Under the pieces are notes generated by a model, which had not been told where the DNA came from, searched no databases, and was given only the letters and a program-made list of their open reading frames with translations. A program made the translations under genes and the position numbers. This document shows, one piece after another, positions 1 to 9,029 of a stretch of DNA of 64,000 bases; within the stretch, counting starts at the first letter, position 1, and each line of letters starts with the position of its first letter. Source of the DNA: JANSWY01 sp965243755. Its GTDB lineage: Bacteria; Bacteroidota; Bacteroidia; Cytophagales; Cyclobacteriaceae. Where the stretch lies: the NCBI GenBank assembly GCA_965243755.1, contig CBDEVW010000002.1, positions 930,001-994,000 on the forward strand, read 5' to 3'.

Positions 1-1
1 G

Positions 2-916
2 ATTGTGGTTTCCAATGGTGCGAAGCAAAGTATAGCCAACATAATGTTTGCTTTGCTTAATCCTGGTGATGAAGTGATTGTGTTTGCTCCGTACTGGGTA
101 AGTTACACGGCACTAATTGAATTGGCTGAAGGTAAGCCAGTATTTGTGACAGGAGGGCTTGAAAATGACTTTAAAGCTACTGCTGATCAGCTTAGGGAAG
201 CAATTACTGAAAAAACTAAAGCGATCATATTCTCATCACCCTGCAATCCAACCGGATCTGTATTTACGGAGGAGGAACTCAATGCTATATCTAAAGTAGT
301 TTTAGAGCATGAAGAACTTTATGTGATCTCAGATGAAATTTATGAGCACATTAACTATACCGGAGCACATTGCAGTATTGGTTCTCTACCTGGTATGCAG
401 GAAAGAACAATTACAGTGAATGGGTTTGCCAAAGGATTTGCAATGACCGGATGGAGAGTGGGATACATTGGAGCGCCTGAGTGGATAGCAAAGGGAGCTA
501 ATAAGATGCAAGGGCAGGTAACCTCCGCTAACTGTTCTATCGCTCAGCGAGCTGCCTTAACTGCCCTTACCAGTGATTTGGGTCCAACCAAAGACATGGC
601 TAAGGAATATTTGAAAAGAAGAGATCTGGTTTATGATCTGTTGAAGCAAATTCCTGGCGTTGGTCTCAATGTTCCGAAGGGTGCATTTTATTTCTTTCCG
701 GATGTCAGCAGCTACTTTGGTAAGAAGGCCGGAGATAAAGTGATTGAGAATGCGGGAGATCTTTGTATGCACATTCTAGAAGAAGCTCATGTCTCTTTGG
801 TTACTGGCGAAGCTTTCGGAGCACCGAATTGTGTGAGACTATCATATGCAGCCTCCGAAGAAGACCTGCGAGAAGCAATTAAACGGATTGGGGAGGTTCT
901 TGCCAACCTAAACTAA
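2..916 (+). CDS. PLP-dependent class I aminotransferase (aspartate aminotransferase-like), 5' truncated by window edge
   Basis: This is a fold-type I aminotransferase that moves an amino group between an amino acid and a 2-oxo acid, probably with aspartate or an aromatic acid as donor. The reading frame is open to the window edge, so the N-terminus is missing; a GTG at position 5 is only an internal codon. Visible landmarks are SSPCNPTG (substrate/PLP asparagine), ISDEIYEHI (the Asp that pairs with the PLP ring nitrogen and a Tyr), NGFAKGFAMTGWRVGY (the Schiff-base Lys) and VRLSYA near the end (the carboxylate-binding Arg). The stop codon shares one base with the ATG of the next gene (taATG), so the two are probably co-transcribed. 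The family is certain. The exact substrate (aspartate, prephenate or aromatic) cannot be read from this part. Confidence 0.9.
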   Translation: MVVSNGAKQSIANIMFALLNPGDEVIVFAPYWVSYTALIELAEGKPVFVTGGLENDFKATADQLREAITEKTKAIIFSSPCNPTGSVFTEEELNAISKVVLEHEELYVISDEIYEHINYTGAHCSIGSLPGMQERTITVNGFAKGFAMTGWRVGYIGAPEWIAKGANKMQGQVTSANCSIAQRAALTALTSDLGPTKDMAKEYLKRRDLVYDLLKQIPGVGLNVPKGAFYFFPDVSSYFGKKAGDKVIENAGDLCMHILEEAHVSLVTGEAFGAPNCVRLSYAASEEDLREAIKRIGEVLANLN

Positions 917-1920
917 TGAAATATCAGGACCTGCAAGCGGTATTTGAGGCTTTTAAACAATTAAAGGTATTGATCATCGGTGATGTGATGATTGATGCTT
1001 ATATCTATGGAGAGGTGGATCGGATTTCACCTGAAGCTCCAGTGCCGATAGTCAACGTCCTGAAAAAAGAAAACAGATTAGGGGGAGCAGCAAATGTGGC
1101 GCTCAATGTGCAGGCACTTGGTGCTACCCCTATTTTATGTTCCATTGTTGGAGATGACCAGGAAGCAGAAATATTTAAACAGTTACTGCAAGACCAGGGA
1201 ATCACCAGCAAAGGGATCATAAAAAGTTCCAAAAGAATAACAACCATCAAAAACAGGGTAATGTCTGGGTCTCAGCAAATGATGAGAATAGACACCGAGT
1301 CTGTAATTCCCCTGGATGCTATTGAGCAAAATGCCATGCTTGATCATATCAAAAAACTTATCGATGAGGTGGATTTAGTGATTTTTGAAGATTACGATAA
1401 GGGAAGTTTGAATGATCGGGTCATTAAAGAATCTATCGTATATGCCAATGATAAAGGTATACCAACCGCAGTTGATCCAAAGAGGAAAAATTTTCACTCC
1501 TATGAAGGCTGCACCTTATTCAAACCCAACTTTCGTGAGTTTAGAGAGGGATTGAAAATAGATTTGAATCCCGATGATGATGATGCAGTGAATAAGGCGG
1601 TCCTTGACCTGCAAGAAAGGATGAGATTTCGAAAAGCCCTCATTACAATGTCCAGTAAGGGGATTTTTCTGATGGAAAACGGACAAAGCATCAGATTGCC
1701 CTCACACCTAAGAAGAGTTTCTGATGTTTCCGGTGCTGGCGACACAGTAATTTCAATTGCGGGATTGTGTGAAGCACTGGGATTACCTAATAAGTTTATA
1801 GCGGAATTGGCTAATCTGGGAGGGGGCATAGTGTGCGAATATTTGGGCGTGGTGCCAATTGAAAAAGAAAGATTGTTTCGGGAGGCGAGTGAATATCATA
1901 TATTTGAGCTATTGGCTTAA
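916..1920 (+). CDS. rfaE1: D-glycero-beta-D-manno-heptose-7-phosphate kinase (PfkB family, RfaE domain I)
   Basis: This PfkB/ribokinase-fold sugar kinase matches the N-terminal half of HldE/RfaE, which phosphorylates heptose-7-phosphate at C1 in ADP-heptose synthesis for LPS core. The N-terminus has VLIIGDVMIDAYIYG followed by RISPEAPVPI, a typical RfaE signature. GGAANVALNVQALGA is the first PfkB signature region. DVSGAGDTVIS near residue 275 is the anion-hole and catalytic Asp motif. At 334 residues it is a stand-alone kinase; the adenylyltransferase domain II is absent and must be encoded elsewhere. It overlaps the aminotransferase stop by one base, and the next gene starts 4 bases after its own stop, so the three genes look like one transcript. 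Confidence 0.88.
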   Translation: MKYQDLQAVFEAFKQLKVLIIGDVMIDAYIYGEVDRISPEAPVPIVNVLKKENRLGGAANVALNVQALGATPILCSIVGDDQEAEIFKQLLQDQGITSKGIIKSSKRITTIKNRVMSGSQQMMRIDTESVIPLDAIEQNAMLDHIKKLIDEVDLVIFEDYDKGSLNDRVIKESIVYANDKGIPTAVDPKRKNFHSYEGCTLFKPNFREFREGLKIDLNPDDDDAVNKAVLDLQERMRFRKALITMSSKGIFLMENGQSIRLPSHLRRVSDVSGAGDTVISIAGLCEALGLPNKFIAELANLGGGIVCEYLGVVPIEKERLFREASEYHIFELLA

Positions 1921-1924
1921 ATAG

Positions 1925-4267
1925 ATGAGAAAGACGCTGATAATCTTCTTATGTGCATTTGCATTATTCATAACTCCTGATCTTAAGGCACAAAGCCAGG
2001 TCCCAACGGCTGCTGAAGGCGTACTTAATTTAAGTCAGTGGGATTTTAATAATGGCAATGTAGAACTTAATGGTGAATGGGAGTTCTACTGGAACAAACT
2101 AGTCCTTAATGAGGAATCAGGAACTTCAAAGAACTACATCAATTTCCCGCAGCTGTGGAACGACATTAAAATAGATGGAGTTACTACATCCAATTTTGGA
2201 TATGCTACTCACCGATTAAAAATCATTCTCCCCTCCAACAGACCACCACTCGCTATTCAGCTTCCGGATTATTATTCCTCGTACGCCCTCTATTTGGATG
2301 ACAGACTTTTGGCAACAAATGGTAAAGTGGCCTCTTCCAGGGAACTGTATGAGCCGAAGTTCTTGCCTATGACCAGAGCATTTCTCGCTACCGGGGATAC
2401 CGTAGTTCTGACTTTGCAAATAGCCAATTTTGATCATTCAAAAGGTGGATCAAGATTGCCAATGGTGCTGGGAGAGTCGACGGGATTGTTTACTAAAAGA
2501 GTGATCAACTTCTCGTTGGATGTTTTCCTCACAGGAAGCTTAATGATGGGTGGTTTGTTTTTTCTTGGACTGTTTCTATTTGGCAATCAATCTCGCCCAT
2601 TGTTATACTTTGCTTTGTTTTGCATTATCTATGGCTACCGGATCATGGGTTCTGATCTGTATACGCTCCATGCTTTGTTTCCGGGTATACCATGGCAGGT
2701 AAGCCTACGATTAGAATATCTTACATTGCACTTAAGTGGGTTGTTATTTTTAAAGTACCAGTCCAGATTATACCCTGAGGATTTACCTAAATGGTTTGAT
2801 CAACTCTTTAGTATTCTTTTTGCCATTCTTGCGCTCAGTGCAGTGGTTACTCCAGCAAGTTGGTTTACAAAAACGTTGGATCCTTTTTTTGGGATACTGG
2901 TGATTGGCATACCTGTTATTATTATTGCTCAGGTAAGGAGTGTGATTATGAAAAGGATCGCAGCTCCATATATTGTATTAAGTACTCTGGTAATCCTTTT
3001 TGTGTTTATTTATAGCTTTCTGGATTATTTTGGTGTCGTAGAGGAGTCTGTCTTTGTAACCTTTCTGGGATATATCATTTTCTTTTTTCTTCAATCGCTG
3101 ATCTTATCGTTTAGGTTTAGCTTTCGTTTAAAAACCGCCAAAGAAGCCGCTGAACAGGCTGCAGTTGCCAAGACCGAGTTTCTGTCAACAATGTCACATG
3201 AAATAAGAACTCCACTCAACGCTGTGGTAGGTCTCACAAATTACCTGATTGAAGAGGACCCACGGGAGGATCAGGTAGAGAGTCTGGATACTTTGAGATT
3301 TGCGTCGGAAAATCTTCTGGCTTTGATTAATGATATATTGGATTACAATAAAATTGATGCAGGTAAAATACAATTTGAGGAAAAACCGATCAATATCAGG
3401 GAGTTGCTTAACGGGCTGGTATCTGCATATAAGAAGGTTGCTGCAGACAAGAATGTTCAATTTTATTACAATTCAGATGACAATATTCCGAAATTCATTT
3501 CCGGAGATGCAACCAGGCTCAATCAGGTGCTTACAAATCTGGTAGGAAATGCCATTAAGTTCACAAGGGAAGGACATGTGAAAATTACGGTTGAGCTGAT
3601 TGCTAGGGTGGAGAACAAGGTTGCGATCAGATTTTCTGTGGAAGATACGGGTATAGGTATTCCGAAGGAAAAAATTGGTGAGATTTTTAAAAGCTTTACA
3701 CAAGCCTCCAGTTCAACCACAAGGGAATTTGGAGGGTCCGGACTTGGTTTATCAATTACAGATAAACTATTAAAGCTCCAGGGAGTAACTTTAAATGTAA
3801 CTAGTGAGCCGGGAAAAGGATCCAATTTCTACTTCACTCAATATTTTCCAGTATATGTGGAAGAAGAAGAAGAGGCACTAATTGCTTCCACCAAACCAAA
3901 AGAACTTGCAGGCCACAAAATTTTACTGGTGGAGGATAATCCTGTGAATGTAATGGTCGCTATGAAATTTCTTAAGAAGTGGAAACTAGAGGTTGATGCT
4001 GCTGAGAACGGCCGTGAGGCAATGAAAATGGTGCATAAGAAGAAATATGACCTAATCCTCATGGATTTGCAGATGCCTGAAATGGATGGCTACAACGCTA
4101 CCCTCGCTATGAGGAATAAAGGAATCGAAACACCTATAGTGGCATTGACTGCTGCTGCGCTTCAGGATGTAACAGAAAGAGTATATGAGGTTGGGATGAA
4201 TGATTACATCACCAAACCATTTAATCCGGATGTATTATACCAAAAACTGGAAAAATACATCAACTGA
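1925..4267 (+). CDS. Hybrid sensor histidine kinase with 7TMR-DISM sensor and receiver domain
   Basis: Signal peptide (residues 1-22, ending DLKAQ) is followed by an extracellular beta-rich region of about 170 residues resembling 7TMR-DISMED2. About seven hydrophobic segments follow (residues 190-395). The HisKA domain has FLSTMSHEIRTPLNAVVGL with the phospho-accepting His near 424. The HATPase domain shows NLVGNAIKFT, DTGIGIP and GGSGLGLSI. The C-terminal receiver has VEDN, LILMDLQMPEMDG (phospho-Asp near 714) and the Lys of ITKPF. It has no DNA-binding output domain, so it probably relays phosphate to a separate partner; none is visible nearby. DISM sensors often bind carbohydrates or lipids. 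Four bases separate it from the heptose kinase. Its last 8 bases overlap the 3' end of hemE on the other strand. Confidence 0.93.
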   Translation: MRKTLIIFLCAFALFITPDLKAQSQVPTAAEGVLNLSQWDFNNGNVELNGEWEFYWNKLVLNEESGTSKNYINFPQLWNDIKIDGVTTSNFGYATHRLKIILPSNRPPLAIQLPDYYSSYALYLDDRLLATNGKVASSRELYEPKFLPMTRAFLATGDTVVLTLQIANFDHSKGGSRLPMVLGESTGLFTKRVINFSLDVFLTGSLMMGGLFFLGLFLFGNQSRPLLYFALFCIIYGYRIMGSDLYTLHALFPGIPWQVSLRLEYLTLHLSGLLFLKYQSRLYPEDLPKWFDQLFSILFAILALSAVVTPASWFTKTLDPFFGILVIGIPVIIIAQVRSVIMKRIAAPYIVLSTLVILFVFIYSFLDYFGVVEESVFVTFLGYIIFFFLQSLILSFRFSFRLKTAKEAAEQAAVAKTEFLSTMSHEIRTPLNAVVGLTNYLIEEDPREDQVESLDTLRFASENLLALINDILDYNKIDAGKIQFEEKPINIRELLNGLVSAYKKVAADKNVQFYYNSDDNIPKFISGDATRLNQVLTNLVGNAIKFTREGHVKITVELIARVENKVAIRFSVEDTGIGIPKEKIGEIFKSFTQASSSTTREFGGSGLGLSITDKLLKLQGVTLNVTSEPGKGSNFYFTQYFPVYVEEEEEALIASTKPKELAGHKILLVEDNPVNVMVAMKFLKKWKLEVDAAENGREAMKMVHKKKYDLILMDLQMPEMDGYNATLAMRNKGIETPIVALTAAALQDVTERVYEVGMNDYITKPFNPDVLYQKLEKYIN

Positions 4268-5297
4268 CCTTCGTGCTGCTGTATTCTTTTACGTGATTAA
4301 TGAAACATCTTACTTTGTCCGGGTCAGTATCAGGGTAAACTCCATGGCCCAGGTTGGCTATATGCCTGGCTCCTTCAAATTCGTCCAGCATTAACTCGGT
4401 TGCCTTGCGAACTTCATCATAGCTTCCGTAGAGGGCACAGGGGTCCAGGTTTCCCTGGAGGGTTTTAGTGTTCTTGAATATCTCCCTGGCTTCAGAAACG
4501 TTCATGTTCCAGTCGAGCCCAATCGTGTTGCAACTTAGGGTGTTCATTTCATTCAGTGCAAAAAATGCTCCTTTTGCAAACACGGTAATCGGAACACTAT
4601 CAATGGCCCGGCAAATTTGGTCAATGTATTTCATTGAAAATGTTTGATAGTGCATAGGGTTAAGAATTCCAGCCCAGCTATCAAAGATCTGAATCATATC
4701 TGCACCAGCTTTGATCTGTTCTTTTAAGTATGAGATGGTGCAATCTGTAATTTTTTGCAATAATTGATGCGAAAGATCAGGTTGCTGAAAAAGCATCTTT
4801 CGTGCCTTTGAGAAAGTTTTGCTACCACTACCTTCTACCATGTAACAAAATATAGTCCATGGGCAACCCGCAAAGCCAATTAATGGAACCCTGTCGTTAA
4901 GTTCTTTTTTGGTTAGTTTAATGGCTTCCAGGACATAGCCAAGGTCACTCAATGGGTCTGCAATTTTTAATTTTTCAATATCCTGTGGGCTTGACACTAC
5001 CTCCGGGAAATACGGCCCTTTCTTTTCAACCATTTCATACCGCAATCCCATTGCTTCAGGGACGACCAATATATCAGAGAAAATGATTGCAGCGTCTACC
5101 TCAAGTAGGTCTACTGGCTGTATAGTTACTTCTGCCGCCAGTTCAGGTGTGGTGACTAACTCTATGAATCCACTCAATCGATTTCTTACTGCCCGGTATT
5201 CTGGCAATATCCTACCTGCCTGACGCATCAACCATACCGGTGTTCTTTCAACAGCCTCTCCTCTCGCCGCTCTCAATATTAGGTCATTCTTCAACAT
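4260..5297 (-). CDS. hemE: Uroporphyrinogen decarboxylase
   Basis: HemE decarboxylates the four acetate side chains of uroporphyrinogen III to give coproporphyrinogen III in haem synthesis in the cytosol. The 345-residue length is normal for the family. The N-terminus has RTPVWLMRQAGRILPEYR, the canonical substrate-binding signature with the conserved Arg residues. IIFSDILVVPEAMG carries the catalytic Asp region, and GFAGCPWTIFCYMVEG is the second family signature. GNLDPCALY and NLGHGVYPDTDP complete the active-site floor. It converges on the sensor kinase with an 8-base overlap and stands alone on this strand. A TATCTTTG element lies only 5 bases before the ATG (see the promoter entry). Confidence 0.97.
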   Translation of the reverse strand: MLKNDLILRAARGEAVERTPVWLMRQAGRILPEYRAVRNRLSGFIELVTTPELAAEVTIQPVDLLEVDAAIIFSDILVVPEAMGLRYEMVEKKGPYFPEVVSSPQDIEKLKIADPLSDLGYVLEAIKLTKKELNDRVPLIGFAGCPWTIFCYMVEGSGSKTFSKARKMLFQQPDLSHQLLQKITDCTISYLKEQIKAGADMIQIFDSWAGILNPMHYQTFSMKYIDQICRAIDSVPITVFAKGAFFALNEMNTLSCNTIGLDWNMNVSEAREIFKNTKTLQGNLDPCALYGSYDEVRKATELMLDEFEGARHIANLGHGVYPDTDPDKVRCFINHVKEYSSTKVS

Positions 5298-5301
5298 GGC
5301 G

Positions 5302-5309
5302 CAAAGATA
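5302..5309 (-). promoter_or_regulatory. Candidate -7 element of hemE, possible leaderless start
   Basis: On the minus strand the bases read TATCTTTG, an exact match to the Bacteroidota TAnnTTTG element. It ends 4 bases before the hemE ATG. If transcription starts the usual handful of bases downstream, the mRNA would begin at or next to the start codon. No TTG was found at the usual -33 spacing, so this rests on one element. Confidence 0.4.
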
Positions 5310-5355
5310 TAATATGATGTTTATTGTATGTGATCATTTGCAACCAATAATTCGG

Positions 5356-5363
5356 TAACTTTG
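5356..5363 (+). promoter_or_regulatory. Candidate -7 promoter element of the serine dehydratase gene
   Basis: TAACTTTG matches TAnnTTTG 23 bases before the ATG. A TTG at 5338-5340 lies 15 bases upstream, shorter than the usual 17-23. Confidence 0.4.
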
Positions 5364-5386
5364 ATGTACCCAAAAATGAAATTGAT

Positions 5387-6286
5387 ATGTTGTTTGAAAG
5401 CTTTAAGGAGTGGAAAGACTACTGTACTGCCAATGATATGCCTTTGTGGCAACCTGTTTTGAACTATGAAATCAAACAAAAAGGCGCTACCGAAGAGCAA
5501 ATATGGAAGCAATTGAATATAGCCTGGCAGGTGATGAGAGAGGCGGTGCAAACCGGCCTGAACGAGGACATGCAATCGGTGTCTGGTATGATAAATAATG
5601 GAGCCAAAAAGGTTTACAACAATCCTATTACCGTACTTTCCCCAGAGTTTCAGAAGCTTGTCTCAAGAGCACTCGCAGCAAAGGAGGTGAATTCCTGCAT
5701 GGGTCGTGTAGTGGCAGCTCCAACGGCTGGTGCGTCCGGTATATTGCCAGGAGTGCTGGTTACACTTCAGGAAATCCATGATGTTGAGGATAAAACCATT
5801 TTGCAGGGACTTTTGATTGGAGCAGGTGTTGCTTTGATTCTCGAAAAAAGAGCTTCTATAGCAGGTGCTGTTGGAGGTTGTCAGGCAGAGACAGGTGCTG
5901 CTGCAGCTATGGCGTCAGCTGCCATTGTATTTGCATTAGGAGGAGACATTGATCAAACTTTTAATGCTGTTGCTATTACCATTCAGTGTATGCTAGGGTT
6001 AATTTGTGATCCTGTCGCCGGGCTGGTTGAAGTGCCATGCGTGGTAAGAAACGCCAGTGCAGCGGCAATTGCAAATTCATCGGCTCAAATAGCCCTCTCC
6101 AATGTCAGTGCAGTTATACCGGTGGATGAATGTGTTGAAGCAATGGGCGAAATCGGTCAGAGTATGGATACCAAGTACAAGGAAACCGCTTTGGGAGGCC
6201 TGGCGGCTACCAAAACAGGACAATCCATTTCGAAAAGGGTGCTAATACAGGATATTGAAATTTTAGATGACGAAGATGTTGTTTAA
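5387..6286 (+). CDS. sdaAA: L-serine ammonia-lyase, iron-sulfur-dependent, alpha subunit
   Basis: This is the catalytic alpha domain of the [4Fe-4S] L-serine dehydratase, which turns L-serine into pyruvate and ammonia. Conserved landmarks are NSCMGRVVAAPTAGASGILPG, GGCQAETGAAAAMASAA and GLICDPVAGLVEVPC, which supply the cluster cysteines and the substrate loop. TKYKETALGGLA sits near the C-terminus. At 299 residues it matches the split-subunit type; the beta subunit is not in the window. The next gene on the opposite strand (6263-6742) overlaps its last 24 bases. It is divergent from hemE, with 89 bases between the two starts. Confidence 0.93.
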   Translation: MLFESFKEWKDYCTANDMPLWQPVLNYEIKQKGATEEQIWKQLNIAWQVMREAVQTGLNEDMQSVSGMINNGAKKVYNNPITVLSPEFQKLVSRALAAKEVNSCMGRVVAAPTAGASGILPGVLVTLQEIHDVEDKTILQGLLIGAGVALILEKRASIAGAVGGCQAETGAAAAMASAAIVFALGGDIDQTFNAVAITIQCMLGLICDPVAGLVEVPCVVRNASAAAIANSSAQIALSNVSAVIPVDECVEAMGEIGQSMDTKYKETALGGLAATKTGQSISKRVLIQDIEILDDEDVV

Positions 6287-6742
6287 AAAAGGCAGGTAGT
6301 CTCTCAATATATCCCCGAAATATTTTAATGCGTAGGTAATAGAAACCGACCAAAACGCGGACCAAAGGAGCATGTATTTAATGATGTCAGATTTCTTACC
6401 TCCAAATGCATTGGCCAGTATAGTGCCACCAATGGGAGTCAGCAGTATAGGAGTAAAAAATGCTATGCCTCCAACACCATACTTATTCCAGATTTTGACG
6501 AATCTTCTGTTCTTTTTAGTGAAGACCTTTTTTTTCTTTTTGTTTCTCCGGAATAATGCAATAAATGCGCGGATTTGAGGGCCGAAAAAACTGAAAACCA
6601 CTGCTGCTGTAACTGTCCCGAGGGTGGTAATGATGGAGGTTAGGATTACTCCAAATCCATAAGACAGGCCAAGTACAGGACCAAAAATAAATTTGAATAT
6701 ACTTAAGAAATAAACATAAGCGGCCTCATCAATCATATCCAT
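6263..6742 (-). CDS. Small integral membrane protein, function unknown
   Basis: This 159-residue protein has about four hydrophobic segments (near residues 10-30, 32-55, 88-112 and 125-150), split by a very basic cytoplasmic loop (RRNKKKKKVFTKKNRR). The segment GVGGIAFFTPILLTPIGGTILANAFGG contains a Pro/Gly-rich re-entrant-like motif that recalls the small multidrug export (PF06695) or DedA/VTT families, but the match is weak and I do not assign one. It starts 5 bases after the upp stop on the same strand, so the two are probably co-transcribed. Its 3' end overlaps the serine dehydratase gene by 24 bases. Confidence 0.75.
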   Translation of the reverse strand: MDMIDEAAYVYFLSIFKFIFGPVLGLSYGFGVILTSIITTLGTVTAAVVFSFFGPQIRAFIALFRRNKKKKKVFTKKNRRFVKIWNKYGVGGIAFFTPILLTPIGGTILANAFGGKKSDIIKYMLLWSAFWSVSITYALKYFGDILRDYLPFLNNIFVI

Positions 6743-6747
6743 TGAAA

Positions 6748-7401
6748 CTAGATTTTTTCTCCGAAACTTAAGTCGCCGGCATCACCTAACCCCGGAACGA
6801 TATAGGCTTTATCATTCAATTTTTCATCGATGCTGGCAGTCCAGATATCTAAGGGAACGTTGGTAACCTGTTTTAAGTTTTCCAATCCCTCAGGTGCAGC
6901 AATAACTGAAAATACATGGATTTTTGAAGGGGTGCCATTCTTTAAAATAGCTTCAATAGCTTCGATCAGAGATTTACCTGTCGCCAACATTGGGTCAATC
7001 AGTAACACATCTTTATTGGTGATGTCCTGCGTAGAAACATAATTCAGATCTACCTGGATGTCATCCATAGCTCCTTCACTTGCCCTGTATGCTCCTATGA
7101 ACCCACTATCAACGTGATCAAAAAAGTCTAGAAACCCATTATAAAATGGTAAACCTGCTCTTAATACAGTGATCATCACCATTTTATTTTGAATCATCGG
7201 GATGGAGCTGGTGCCTAAAGGTGTATTGACATTTTCTGAATTGTATTGTAGGGTTTTTGAAAACTCATAGGCCATTAGAGAACCAAGTCTTTCCAGATTT
7301 TTTCTAAACCGCATCCGGTCGTTTTGGATCTTCGTATCTCGCAATTCGGCAAGAAAGTGATTGGCCAGACTATCAGTCTTATCAATAACATGTATTTCCA
7401 T
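6748..7401 (-). CDS. upp: Uracil phosphoribosyltransferase
   Basis: Upp makes UMP from uracil and PRPP in pyrimidine salvage. VLLIDPMLATGKSLIEAI is the PRPP-binding loop in its UPRTase form, and PGLGDAGDLSFG at the C-terminus is the uracil-binding signature. TVLRAGLPFYNGFLDFF supplies the conserved Arg loop. The 217-residue length is normal. It leads a two-gene minus-strand unit with the small membrane protein downstream. The divergent M42 peptidase gene starts 127 bases away. Confidence 0.95.
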   Translation of the reverse strand: MEIHVIDKTDSLANHFLAELRDTKIQNDRMRFRKNLERLGSLMAYEFSKTLQYNSENVNTPLGTSSIPMIQNKMVMITVLRAGLPFYNGFLDFFDHVDSGFIGAYRASEGAMDDIQVDLNYVSTQDITNKDVLLIDPMLATGKSLIEAIEAILKNGTPSKIHVFSVIAAPEGLENLKQVTNVPLDIWTASIDEKLNDKAYIVPGLGDAGDLSFGEKI

Positions 7402-7413
7402 GGTTTCTATTAC

Positions 7414-7421
7414 TATATTTG
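7414..7421 (+). promoter_or_regulatory. Possible -7 element upstream of the M42 peptidase
   Basis: TATATTTG fits TAnnTTTG in the upp/peptidase divergent gap. It is 107 bases before the peptidase ATG and no well-placed TTG precedes it, so this is weak. Confidence 0.25.
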
Positions 7422-7528
7422 CGGCTTATTGAAAATTTTCACGCCTTTGGGTGCTGCCATTTTCGATGCATAGTTAAAAAGAATATACTGAATATTGGCT
7501 AGAAATCTTTACGATTTTCTGATTTGCA

Positions 7529-8446
7529 ATGGATACCAATTTACTGAAGAAACTTTGTTCAATCCACGCTCCTTCCGGAGAAGAAAGACCCATAAGAGAT
7601 TTTCTAATCAATTACTTTGAGGAAAACAAAACCAGGTATCCCGAAGATACCGAACTTATCTATGGTGACGAATTTCAGGATTGTCTGATGGTAAGGATTG
7701 GAAGTCCCAGAACGGCCGTCTTTGCTCATATGGACAGTATTGGATTTACCACCAGGTACGATAACCAATTGGTGCCTATTGGAGGGCCGGATGCGAAAAG
7801 TGGCTATAAGCTGGTGGGGCAAGATTCTTTGGGACCCATTGAGTGCAAATTGAAAGTGGATGAAGATCATTCATTGTTTTATGATTTCGGAAGAGGAATT
7901 GACCGGGGTACTTCGCTGACCTTCAAACCAGATTTTAGGGAAAATAAGGAATACATTGAAAGCTGCTACCTGGATAATCGTTTAGGAATTTATTGCGCCC
8001 TGAAGATGGCTGAAAAAATAACTGATGGGCTTTTGGTTTTTAGTTGTTGGGAGGAACATGGAGGCGGTACCGTCCCATTCCTAATCAGGTATGCCTATGA
8101 AAATTTCAACATTCGTCAGGCGCTTATCTCTGACATCACCTGGATTACTGAGGGCGTGCACCCTGGTGAGGGCGTGGTAATCTCAATGCGAGACAGAAAT
8201 ATACCAAGAAAGTCATTCATCAATAAAATCATAGCGCTGGCAGAAAAAAATGAAATCCCCTACCAGCTGGAAGTTGAAGGTGGAGGTTCTTCTGACGGTA
8301 GAGAAATACAGCAATCTCCTTACCCGATAGATTGGTGCTTTATTGGTGCGCCAGAAGATGAAGTACACTCTCCAAACGAGAGGGTGCATAAAAGAGATGT
8401 TCAATCAATGATCCAGATATATCAGACCTTACTAAACCAACTTTAA
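7529..8446 (+). CDS. M42-like zinc aminopeptidase
   Basis: This co-catalytic metallopeptidase resembles the M42 family of cytosolic aminopeptidases that finish peptide breakdown. The start LCSIHAPSGEERPIRDFL is the usual M42/M20 N-terminus. Likely metal ligands are the His of FAHMDSIGF, the Asp of YLDNRLGIY, the Glu pair in CWEEHGGGT, the Asp of ISDITW and the His of DEVHSPNER near the C-terminus. At 305 residues it is somewhat shorter than a standard M42 enzyme (about 340), so the inserted dimerisation domain may be reduced. Its stop is followed after 3 bases by hpt, which suggests co-transcription. Confidence 0.85.
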   Translation: MDTNLLKKLCSIHAPSGEERPIRDFLINYFEENKTRYPEDTELIYGDEFQDCLMVRIGSPRTAVFAHMDSIGFTTRYDNQLVPIGGPDAKSGYKLVGQDSLGPIECKLKVDEDHSLFYDFGRGIDRGTSLTFKPDFRENKEYIESCYLDNRLGIYCALKMAEKITDGLLVFSCWEEHGGGTVPFLIRYAYENFNIRQALISDITWITEGVHPGEGVVISMRDRNIPRKSFINKIIALAEKNEIPYQLEVEGGGSSDGREIQQSPYPIDWCFIGAPEDEVHSPNERVHKRDVQSMIQIYQTLLNQL

Positions 8447-8449
8447 CCC

Positions 8450-8974
8450 ATGGAAGTAAACGGCAAAAACTTTAAGCCTCTAATTGCGCAGGAAGAAATA
8501 GAGAGCAAAATTAAATTTCTAGCCAGACGTATTTCAGAAGATTATAAAGATCTGGATCCAGTTATTCTGGGAGTCCTCAATGGTAGTTATATGTTCTTTG
8601 CAGAGCTTACTAAGTCTCTCTCCTTTGAAACGCAGATTGGGTTTATCCGATATCAGTCCTATGCCGGGACCTCAAGTACAGGCCAGTTTCAAATCTCACT
8701 TCCACTGCCCAAAGAAATCAAAGGAAGGCATGTGATCATTGTGGAAGACATCATCGATTCTGGTGCTACCCTTAAAAAAATCATGGAAGACGCAGCAGAC
8801 CTAAGTCCTAAAAGTATTGAACTGGCTACTATGTTGATCAAGCCGAAGGTGTTCAGGAACAAGTACCCTGTGAAATACATTGGTTTTGAGATACCTGATA
8901 ATTTTGTGATCGGATATGGTCTGGATTACGATGGGAGAGGAAGAAATCTTCCAGACATTATGGTTTTGGACTGA
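8450..8974 (+). CDS. hpt: Hypoxanthine phosphoribosyltransferase
   Basis: Hpt converts hypoxanthine (and guanine) plus PRPP to IMP/GMP in purine salvage. The PRPP loop VIIVEDIIDSGATL is textbook, LGVLNGSYMFFAEL is the conserved pyrophosphate loop, and GYGLDYDGRGRNLPDI is the C-terminal base-binding segment. At 174 residues it has normal length. It starts 3 bases after the peptidase stop. Adenylate kinase follows after 55 bases, so three nucleotide genes (upp, hpt, adk) lie close together. Confidence 0.95.
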   Translation: MEVNGKNFKPLIAQEEIESKIKFLARRISEDYKDLDPVILGVLNGSYMFFAELTKSLSFETQIGFIRYQSYAGTSSTGQFQISLPLPKEIKGRHVIIVEDIIDSGATLKKIMEDAADLSPKSIELATMLIKPKVFRNKYPVKYIGFEIPDNFVIGYGLDYDGRGRNLPDIMVLD

Positions 8975-8992
8975 TTAGAAATCAATTTGATA

Positions 8993-9000
8993 TATATTTG
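8993..9000 (+). promoter_or_regulatory. Candidate -7 promoter element of adk
   Basis: TATATTTG matches TAnnTTTG 29 bases before the adk ATG. The nearest TTG (8966-8968) is 24 bases upstream, slightly long. It would drive adk-obg independently of hpt. Confidence 0.4.
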
Positions 9001-9029
9001 AACCTTCAATTTTTGATAACTATTATAAA

